Position numbers and translations under genes: made by a program | In this document: positions 52,614-59,248 of the stretch, piece by piece | Position numbering within the stretch: the stretch's first letter is position 1 | How the letters are laid out: every line of letters starts with the position of its first letter | Notes under the pieces: generated by a model | The model's input: the letters and a program-made list of their open reading frames with translations, nothing else | The model's database searches: none | What the model was told of the DNA's origin: nothing | NCBI GenBank assembly: GCA_963648435.1 | Contig: CAVJDT010000005.1 | Location: 1 to 59,248, forward strand | Direction of reading: 5' to 3' | DNA length: 59,248 nucleotides | From: UMGS75 sp963648435 | GTDB lineage: Bacteria; Bacillota_I; Bacilli_A; ML615J-28; CAG-313

Positions 52614-53649
52614 GTTCAACCTCAATTTTTTTAGCTCTTAACTGGCCACATGCGGCATCGATATCGGCACCATGTTCCATTCGTAAAGTTGATTGAATAT
52701 GATTAGTATCAAGAATATGATAGAAGGCTTCGGCTTTTTCTTTGGTAACCTTTTTATATGGTTTTGTAATAACCTCATTATACGGTATTAAATTAACGTA
52801 AGCATTAATTCCTTTTATTAATTTGGCAAGTTCTTTAGCACAAGCTTCACTATCATTGACATCTCGAAGAAGAATATACTCAAATGTTACCCGGCGGTTA
52901 GTTTTTTGAAGATAGTACTTAACCGCAGTCATAATTTCTTCTATTTTATATACTTTGTTTATTTTCATGATTTTGCTTCTTAATGCATCATTTGGGGCAT
53001 GTAAACTAATCGCAAGATTAATTTGAAGTTCAAATTCGGCAAATTCATATATTTTAGGGACAATCCCACATGTTGAAACTGTTATGTGTCTTGCCCCTAT
53101 TTCAAGGCCTTTGGGGTAATTAACAACTCTTAAAAACTTTATAACATTATCATAATTATCAAAGGGTTCACCAATTCCCATTACCACAATATTAGTTACC
53201 CTTTCAAAATCTTTATCTAAGTCTTTTTGAACTTGAAGAACTTGTTCAATTAATTCTCCTGCTTCTAGGCTTCTTACTTTGCCTAATTCCCCACTAGCAC
53301 AAAAGCTACAACCCATATTACAACCAACTTGAGTTGTAACGCAAATACTATTACCATAGTTGTGTCTCATTAAAACCGTTTCAATTAATTTTCCATCTTT
53401 AAGTTTAAACAAATATTTAGTAGTACCATCACTTGATATTTGTTTAGTAACAATATTTAGTTGTTCAAGTTCAAAGTTTTCTTTTAAGCGGTTAATTACA
53501 TTTTTGGAGATGTTAGTCATTTCATCAAAAGAATTAATACGATTACGATATAGCCACTCAAATACTTGAGTCGCTCTAAATTTCTTTTCATTGATACTTA
53601 AAAAATAGTTTTCTAATTCTTCTAGTGAAAAGTTATAAATATTCTTCAT
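52606..53649 (-). CDS. rlmN: 23S rRNA (adenine-2503-C2) methyltransferase RlmN
   Basis: A 347-residue radical SAM enzyme: iron-sulfur motif CNMGCSFCASG, then GIGEPFDNYDNV, and the methylated Cys in AACGQLRAK near the end. Methylates A2503 of 23S rRNA and tRNA A37. Cfr-type resistance is not indicated; the order rsmB-rlmN is the housekeeping one. Confidence 0.96.
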   Translation of the reverse strand: MKNIYNFSLEELENYFLSINEKKFRATQVFEWLYRNRINSFDEMTNISKNVINRLKENFELEQLNIVTKQISSDGTTKYLFKLKDGKLIETVLMRHNYGNSICVTTQVGCNMGCSFCASGELGKVRSLEAGELIEQVLQVQKDLDKDFERVTNIVVMGIGEPFDNYDNVIKFLRVVNYPKGLEIGARHITVSTCGIVPKIYEFAEFELQINLAISLHAPNDALRSKIMKINKVYKIEEIMTAVKYYLQKTNRRVTFEYILLRDVNDSEACAKELAKLIKGINAYVNLIPYNEVITKPYKKVTKEKAEAFYHILDTNHIQSTLRMEHGADIDAACGQLRAKKIEVEHE

Positions 53650-53650
53650 T

Positions 53651-54895
53651 TCATACTCCTTTTTTTAATTTACAAATATAAAATCCATCATTTCTATTTG
53701 TGGGAAGAAATATTTTTTCTTCAACTTTTTGATAATTTTTATGACTCTTTAAAAAATTTCTTATTTGTTCTTCATTTTCTAATTTATTAATAGTACATGT
53801 ACTATATACTAATATACCATTTGGTTCTACATAATTATCAATATGGTTTAATATATCTTTTTGTAATTGTTCTATTTCCTTTATTTTATTAATAGTTAAT
53901 CTTAATTTTAAATCGCCTTTATGTTTCATTGTTCCCATACCTGAACATGGAGCATCAACTAATACATAGGCGTAGAGTTTACCATAGTCAAATGTTCTAG
54001 CATCGGCTTCTAGAGTTTTGATATTTGTAATACCTTGTCTTAGTGCTTCATTTTCTAGTAATTTAAGTTTATGAGGATATATATCACAAGAAGTAATTGA
54101 GCCAGTATTTTTCATAATTGTGGCAAGGTGAAAGCTTTTAGAACCAGGGGCACTACAAACATCAAGCACACACGCATCATATGGTGGGTTTAATACCTTA
54201 CTAACCATCATACTAGATGCATCCTGGGGAATAATTAAAGCTTGTTCAAATAATGGAGTTTGTATCAGTGATACTTTGGTGATAATCATCTCTTCATTTT
54301 TTTCAAACCATATATTATTTTGATTTAAGTAATCTACTACTTTTTCATCAGTTGTCTTTAAATAATTAATTCTATAAATATTAAATGTTTCTCCAACTGA
54401 CTCTAATATGTAGGTATAATCATTTGGATATTGTTCTTTAATTAATTTTAAAACATCAATATCAATATTATAAATAATGCTTTCTCTTTCATCAATGGTT
54501 AGTTTCTTTATTTCTTCACAAGCTTTATTAAAGCGTTCTTCTTTAATATAATTTCTAAATACACCATTAACAAACTTAGAACCTTTATAATCTTTCTTTT
54601 TTACAACTTCAACTAGTTCATTTACAACATAATGATTTGCAAGATTTAAATAACTTAAAGCATATACTCCTATTCTTAAAGGATTTTTAATATTTGGTTT
54701 AACCCTTTTGCCACTAACATATGGTCTAAGTAAAAAGTCCAACCATTTTTTATTTTCAACTACTCCATATAATATTTTAGTATAGAGTTTTCGATCATTT
54801 TCTGGAATGGCTCCCATTCTTTTATTTAATACTATATTTATAAAAGCATCATTATTTATTACTTCGGTGACATCTTCAATTAGTTTATCCCACAT
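53651..54895 (-). CDS. rsmB: 16S rRNA (cytosine-967-C5) methyltransferase RsmB
   Basis: A 414-residue protein. N-terminal NusB-like helical domain (NPLRIGVYALSYL, VNELVEVVKK), C-terminal SAM-dependent methyltransferase: VCSAPGSKSFHLA, DAPCSGMGTMKHKGDLK (catalytic PC) and YSTCTINKLENE. Start shares one base with the stop of the preceding unknown gene. In Bacillus the gene before rsmB is fmt. Confidence 0.94.
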   Translation of the reverse strand: MWDKLIEDVTEVINNDAFINIVLNKRMGAIPENDRKLYTKILYGVVENKKWLDFLLRPYVSGKRVKPNIKNPLRIGVYALSYLNLANHYVVNELVEVVKKKDYKGSKFVNGVFRNYIKEERFNKACEEIKKLTIDERESIIYNIDIDVLKLIKEQYPNDYTYILESVGETFNIYRINYLKTTDEKVVDYLNQNNIWFEKNEEMIITKVSLIQTPLFEQALIIPQDASSMMVSKVLNPPYDACVLDVCSAPGSKSFHLATIMKNTGSITSCDIYPHKLKLLENEALRQGITNIKTLEADARTFDYGKLYAYVLVDAPCSGMGTMKHKGDLKLRLTINKIKEIEQLQKDILNHIDNYVEPNGILVYSTCTINKLENEEQIRNFLKSHKNYQKVEEKIFLPTNRNDGFYICKLKKGV

Positions 54896-55563
54896 TAGTT
54901 ATTGCCTCCTGTTAAGATAATAAAGTAATAAACATTTAAAAAAGCAAAATCTTTCTTTAATTTATTGATTTCTTCATCATTATAATTACTTACATATTTC
55001 ATAGTGGTATGAATATTCTTAAATAGCATAATCCAGTCTTGTAAAGATATGGTAATGATGGTTTCATGTGCTTTTAAATAATTTAAAGGTATTAATCTTT
55101 TATTAGGAATATCATGAGTATCTACATATTTAACAAGTTGTGTAATAAAACTAGATATTTTTTTACCACTATGATAAAAAATATCACTGCTCGCTTGTTC
55201 TACAGTTTGATAGTTAGACATTATTTTAGTAAAGTTTTCATAAAATATTGCAAGTTCATCTAATTTTAAATTATCTAAAACTAAAACACTGGCTATTCTA
55301 AAGTTTTCAACAACATCTTCTTTTAATTCTCCAAGCATTGATTCAACTGTAGTATAATCATTGCATAAAATATTATAATTTGTTGTTTCTTTTGATTCTT
55401 CATACTTTGTTACTTTGTCATCTAAACTATCATATATTCTTTCCACAAACATTAGTTTATTATAGTTTTCATCATCATATTTACATGCAAGTAAAATCTT
55501 TAAAATATATATAGTTCGTTTAAATTGATTTTTATTTTTATTTACTAATTGAATGATATCCAT
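54895..55563 (-). CDS. Hypothetical helical protein upstream of rsmB, 222 aa
   Basis: Start placed at ATG 55563 (MDIIQLVNKN) preceded by GAGGTGG; a TTG at 55575 adds four residues. Predicted all-alpha, with no signal, membrane helix or recognised motif. It occupies the place of fmt in the Bacillus order and ends with TAATG overlap to rsmB, so it is translated with that operon. Function unknown; a role in rRNA modification or ribosome assembly is only a guess from context. Confidence 0.65.
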   Translation of the reverse strand: MDIIQLVNKNKNQFKRTIYILKILLACKYDDENYNKLMFVERIYDSLDDKVTKYEESKETTNYNILCNDYTTVESMLGELKEDVVENFRIASVLVLDNLKLDELAIFYENFTKIMSNYQTVEQASSDIFYHSGKKISSFITQLVKYVDTHDIPNKRLIPLNYLKAHETIITISLQDWIMLFKNIHTTMKYVSNYNDEEINKLKKDFAFLNVYYFIILTGGNN

Positions 55564-55629
55564 AAGCCACCTCAATATAGATATTATACTATAATTTATG
55601 AAAAAATGCTAGAAAAATATTTCTATGTA

Positions 55630-55658
55630 TTGAAATAAATTACAAAATATGATATAAT
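55630..55658 (+). promoter_or_regulatory. Sigma-A promoter of lgt
   Basis: TTGAAA, 17 bases, TATAAT, about 30 bases before the ATG with a GAGGTG SD. Confidence 0.85.
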
Positions 55659-55688
55659 CTTTAAAGAATTTAAAAAAGAGGTGAATAT

Positions 55689-56504
55689 ATGCATCCATAT
55701 ATAGAAATATTTGGACGTAAAATTCCTGCTTATGGATCAATGATTGGTATTGGGGTTTTATGTCTTGCGGGGCTCATGGTGTATTACTTTTATAAGTATA
55801 AAACAACCGACAAAGCTATTGATCGTTTAATTATTTTAACCGCCTTAAGCGGAATAGTAATGTACTTGTCAGCCGCCTTCTTTGATGCTTTATGGCATAA
55901 TCTAGACACATGGCGTGAAACTGGCACCTTCACTTGGAAATGGTGGGGAATAACATTCTCTGGTGGCCTTCTCGGTGGTTTACTATTTTATATTATTGCT
56001 TACTGGCTTATTTTTAGGGATGAACGTTATAAATTAACTTATTACCTTAACTTTATCATTGTAGGAGTAGTTCTTGCCCATGCATTTGGTAGAATTGGCT
56101 GTTACTTTGGCGGCTGTTGTTATGGTGGTGAAACTACCTCATGGTTAGGTGTTAACTACCCTGTAAAAACTTACACTGATGGTACTCAATTATTTAAAGT
56201 AGTTTACCCAACTCAATTATTTGAAGCAGGATTCCTCTTTATATTATTTGTTGTATTATTCTTCTTTGTAAGAAAAAATCAATTACGTGTCTACCTTATC
56301 TCTTATGGTATATTTAGATTTGTTCTTGAATTCTTTAGAGGTGATAGCCGTGGTGCAACAATCTTTGGGGTTATGTCACCATCACAATTTATAAGTGTAA
56401 TTATGGTGATTGTAGGTATACTACTAATATTCTTTGAAGATAAGTTAATATACTTGGTAAAGAAAAAGTATAATCCTGAATTATTATCAATAGATACAAA
56501 ATAG
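55689..56504 (+). CDS. lgt: Prolipoprotein diacylglyceryl transferase Lgt
   Basis: A 271-residue multi-helix membrane protein. The Lgt signature region reads HAFGRIGCYFGGCCYGG (near 135-151), with WWGITFSGGLLGGL earlier and the YPTQLFEAG and FRFVLEFFRGD motifs later. It attaches diacylglycerol to the lipobox cysteine, serving the lipoproteins encoded in this window. The GCCYG form, instead of the GNF...GE form of E. coli, is the one I recall in Firmicutes-type homologues. A terminator overlaps its stop codon. Confidence 0.83.
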   Translation: MHPYIEIFGRKIPAYGSMIGIGVLCLAGLMVYYFYKYKTTDKAIDRLIILTALSGIVMYLSAAFFDALWHNLDTWRETGTFTWKWWGITFSGGLLGGLLFYIIAYWLIFRDERYKLTYYLNFIIVGVVLAHAFGRIGCYFGGCCYGGETTSWLGVNYPVKTYTDGTQLFKVVYPTQLFEAGFLFILFVVLFFFVRKNQLRVYLISYGIFRFVLEFFRGDSRGATIFGVMSPSQFISVIMVIVGILLIFFEDKLIYLVKKKYNPELLSIDTK

Positions 56505-56528
56505 GAAGTATTACACTTCCTATTTTTT
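56501..56528. terminator. Bidirectional terminator between lgt and LRR protein
   Basis: ATAGGAAGT pairs with ACTTCCTAT with a five-base loop and a T6 tail; the lgt TAG is inside the stem. The converging gene stops two bases further on. Confidence 0.88.
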
Positions 56529-56529
56529 C

Positions 56530-59248
56530 TTATGCTTTTTTTACTCCCCATATAACTTTAGAATCACACCATTGTTCACTCCATAATGGTTGAATTTCAT
56601 CTGCTTCACATTTAACAAGTTTTACATTACTAAAGGCAAAAGCAGAAATTAACTCAACACTTTTAGGAATGTAAACTACTAACTTAAAACAACTAGCAAA
56701 GGCACTAATTTCGATTGTTTTAACATTATCACTTAATTGTAATTCAGTTAACGACCCACAGGCAACGAAAGCATTTGAGCATATTTTATATACACTATTA
56801 GGGATTGACAATACACTTAAATTTTCACAATATCCAAATGTCCATTCATCAATAATTTTTACTCCCTCAGGTATAACAATTTTTTGAAGGCTTGTACAAT
56901 TACTAAAAGCCGCGTAGCCAATCGCCGTTACTGAATTTGGAATATAAATTGAACGTAAAGATGAACAATTATAGAAAGCATTTCTAGGAATTTTTGTAAT
57001 TTTAGAAGGAATATTGATTCCTCTAAGATTGCTATCTCCATAAAAGATTTCATCACCAATCTCAATTAATGATTCTGGTAATTCCACAGAAACTAGTGAA
57101 ATACAATTCATAAATGTACCCATTTCTAATACTTTAAGAGAAGAAGATAGTTTAACTTCTTTTAAGTATTGACAATTTGCAAAAGCAAGTGAACCTATTG
57201 TGGTTAAAGTATCAGGTGATATTACTGATGAAATTAAGGTATTACTAAATGCGGAAACGCCTATTTTTTTTAGGCTTTGTGGAAGATTGCAATTACTTAA
57301 AAGCAAACAATCACTAAAGGCATACTGACCAATTTCTTCAATATCATCTTCCAAGATAACAGTCGTAAGACTTGTGAAATAATAAAATGCCTTATCATAT
57401 ATAATATGGGATTTAGAGCCAATTTCTAATTTTGTTAAAGTATTAGGTATATAACATACATGAGATTCATCTAGTGCAAAAATATATGAATAATCACATT
57501 GAGTGTTACCAAACAATAAAGCAATTGATTTTACATCTACATTTTCCATCTTTATAGATTCAATATTATAACAACCATTAAGAATTGTCTTTCCAATAAA
57601 ATAGATGGTTTCTGGTATTTCTATAGCTTTAATTTTAATACAATTTTCAAAAGCATTATCCATAATTCCGATAACTGGTAAATCATTGATTGTCGATGGA
57701 ACTGAAACAGTTGTGTCAACTCCAATATATTGTAATAAAATTATGTATAAATTATCAATCACACGGTATGTGAAATTATCATTTTCTTCAACTGTTTGTG
57801 CTGCAAAATTCCATTTTAAAACTCTTTCTTTAAAGTCGCCTGTTTCAATGTCTTCTTTTTTGATAGCACCATAAGTTGTATCATAAATTGTATTATTAAG
57901 GGTTGTCCCCGCAACAATATATAAAGTACTAGGAACAGAAAGGTAATATATATCATTTATTACTCCTTTAGCGACAATATTTCCACTAATAAGAATATTT
58001 TTCAATATTAATTCACGAGATTCAGAAGCAAGAGGTGTAAATAAACTAATACTTCCATTTGGTTCTATCCAAGCAGTACTATCAGTACTAAAATATATAT
58101 CTTTAAAGTAAACATTCTTGAAAATACTTCCTACATCAAATAGCATAAATGAAGTTGCCTTTACGTAATTAGCATGAGTTTGTTCCCATTTATCTTCATG
58201 AATATAACTTAAATTGCTTATAGTATGTCCTTTGCCATCAAAATAGCCTCTAAAGGTATATGGTTCCCAGTCATATCCTTCCATATCAATATCACATACT
58301 AATTCATAGCTTTTTACTTCCTTCATGTTCATAAACTCTTCAGGAGTACTAACTAAAACAGTATCTGTATAACTAATTGTACTAGTTTCAAATTCAAGTG
58401 ATATACTTTTATTATAATTGTAAGTTGTTTCTTTACCATTATTATCTACATATTTAATATAATTAATTGGACATATCGAATTAGTTTCATAAATGATGTC
58501 AGTATACCAATAATTATCCGTAATTTTTACAGGATGTAGTTTGACATGACCATCAATACTATATATATTCCCAACATCAATTTCCGTAATAGTATAACCA
58601 TATGGATTATCAATTTGAATAACATAGCCATTTGAATCATTAGCATCTTCATATGTTTTACCATTTGCGAGTTTAATATTAATTATATCAAGTCTTGACA
58701 TTACTTCAACATCAATCGTATTATTGCCAATGAGTTTTTGTTCGTAATAACCATCAGGAACAAAATATTTAAATTTTTCTATTTCTAGATGCATAGTTCC
58801 ACTTATTTTTTGAGCTGGTATTGTAACTAAAATCCATGAAGTAGTATCATCTACATTGCCTCTTACACAATCATATGTTTTACCATTAATAATAACACTT
58901 AAAATTTCGACTTGATATTTGTTTTCAATATAAATTCTAAGACTAATATTTTCATTGGTTTTTACCATATTAGTATTAATAACTTTCATATCAATGATAT
59001 TAATTTCTGCTGAAAGGGTTGTACAAGCTTTTTCTAGACTCATCGTAATATCATTTTGATTATCATTTAAATTATAAGTGTAATAAAGAGTTACTGAATA
59101 CTTAGTATGCGGAGTTAAATTACTAACAATTTGTTCTCCTTCAATTGGTAAAGTATAAGTTGTTGATTTATCATCATATAAAGAAAATACTACATATCCA
59201 TTTCTAAATGTATTATCCACATCTTCTTTTATAACTTCATAGTAAATA
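56530..59248 (-). CDS. BspA-type leucine-rich repeat surface protein (5' end outside the window)
   Basis: Open to the right edge of the window; the first possible in-window start (GTG 59220) is not needed since codons continue through 59247, so the true start lies outside. At least 905 residues. The visible N-terminal part has Fn3-like sequence (PHTKYSVTLYYTYN). A GLUG/beta-helix type region follows (GYFDGKGHTISNL). The C-terminal half has about 14 LRR_5 repeats of 22-23 residues (for example LPQSLKKIGVSAFSN, IPNSVTAIGYAAFSNCTSL). A secreted or wall-associated adhesin is likely, as in other gut bacteria with BspA-like proteins. Confidence 0.75.
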   Translation of the reverse strand, partial: IYYEVIKEDVDNTFRNGYVVFSLYDDKSTTYTLPIEGEQIVSNLTPHTKYSVTLYYTYNLNDNQNDITMSLEKACTTLSAEINIIDMKVINTNMVKTNENISLRIYIENKYQVEILSVIINGKTYDCVRGNVDDTTSWILVTIPAQKISGTMHLEIEKFKYFVPDGYYEQKLIGNNTIDVEVMSRLDIINIKLANGKTYEDANDSNGYVIQIDNPYGYTITEIDVGNIYSIDGHVKLHPVKITDNYWYTDIIYETNSICPINYIKYVDNNGKETTYNYNKSISLEFETSTISYTDTVLVSTPEEFMNMKEVKSYELVCDIDMEGYDWEPYTFRGYFDGKGHTISNLSYIHEDKWEQTHANYVKATSFMLFDVGSIFKNVYFKDIYFSTDSTAWIEPNGSISLFTPLASESRELILKNILISGNIVAKGVINDIYYLSVPSTLYIVAGTTLNNTIYDTTYGAIKKEDIETGDFKERVLKWNFAAQTVEENDNFTYRVIDNLYIILLQYIGVDTTVSVPSTINDLPVIGIMDNAFENCIKIKAIEIPETIYFIGKTILNGCYNIESIKMENVDVKSIALLFGNTQCDYSYIFALDESHVCYIPNTLTKLEIGSKSHIIYDKAFYYFTSLTTVILEDDIEEIGQYAFSDCLLLSNCNLPQSLKKIGVSAFSNTLISSVISPDTLTTIGSLAFANCQYLKEVKLSSSLKVLEMGTFMNCISLVSVELPESLIEIGDEIFYGDSNLRGINIPSKITKIPRNAFYNCSSLRSIYIPNSVTAIGYAAFSNCTSLQKIVIPEGVKIIDEWTFGYCENLSVLSIPNSVYKICSNAFVACGSLTELQLSDNVKTIEISAFASCFKLVVYIPKSVELISAFAFSNVKLVKCEADEIQPLWSEQWCDSKVIWGVKKA

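Noticed and set aside
1..59248. UGA read as tryptophan (Mycoplasma code)
   Set aside because: UGA serves as a stop at tatD (25316) and cca (12789), and all core proteins are full length with UGG tryptophans.

Overview
The window comes from a low-G+C Gram-positive bacterium of the Bacilli/Bacillota type that has a cell wall and probably forms spores. The sequence support is: a class A penicillin-binding protein; UGA used as a stop (for example the ATGA junction of the TatD gene with the serine protease gene at 25316-25319), which excludes the Mycoplasma code; and a gene order around rsmB-rlmN-rsgA-rpe-thiN-spoVM-rpmB-fakA-recG-rnc that follows the Bacillus subtilis ylo region. Many lipoproteins, BspA-type leucine-rich repeats, DUF6273/MBG-type surface proteins and a strong A+T bias suggest an uncultured, host-associated member of Bacilli outside Bacillales (Erysipelotrichales/RF39/RFN20-like). 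That last step is inference.

Layout. 1-338: a decayed zinc-ribbon fragment and a terminator. 339-6003: two large paralogous envelope proteins with PrsA/SurA-like foldase units. 6273-6362: a 29-residue YjcZ-like membrane peptide. 6418-11821: a secreted lipase-like protein interrupted at a TA-dinucleotide tract, then two tandem lipoproteins whose 3' ends are identical over about 349 bp. 11854-16213: RNA/GTPase housekeeping (yhaM, cca, ychF) and a zinc-ribbon CPBP membrane protein. 16363-18703: a small unknown protein and PBP1A. 18752-20107: a DUF4143 ATPase behind a tandem 33-bp promoter repeat. 20313-26080: tatD, a DegP-like lipoprotein protease, an ABC exporter with two ATPases, and a GNAT. 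26141-28555: a PlsC-DagK-PlsC lipid cassette. 28854-32618: a 1254-residue surface protein of unusually high G+C. 32929-34278: a decaying HTH-DUF3990 toxin/antitoxin-like cassette with a palindromic operator. 34365-38784: the str operon (rpsL, rpsG, fusA, tuf). 38858-41877: bioY, an M32 carboxypeptidase, rpoZ, gmk. 42008-49885: rqcH, Cse60, nth, dnaD, rnc, recG, fakA. 50096-55563: rpmB, spoVM, thiN, rpe, rsgA, rlmN, rsmB and an unknown gene. 55689-59248: lgt and a partial LRR surface protein.

How the genes fit together. Lgt supplies the lipid anchor for the lipoproteins seen here (the foldase, the two tandem lipoproteins, the DegP-like protease). The foldase pair, the protease and the ABC exporter look like an envelope quality-control and export set serving several very large secreted proteins. 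The core is a compact translation/ribosome-biogenesis block. Three very small or obscure genes (spoVM, a YjcZ-like peptide, Cse60) point to endospore formation. The best 'hidden' elements are spoVM, whose start codon sits in a hairpin; the TA-tract frameshift in the lipase gene; the tandem promoter repeat before the DUF4143 ATPase; and the broken DUF3990 cassette. No CRISPR array, tRNA, rRNA or intact insertion sequence was seen.
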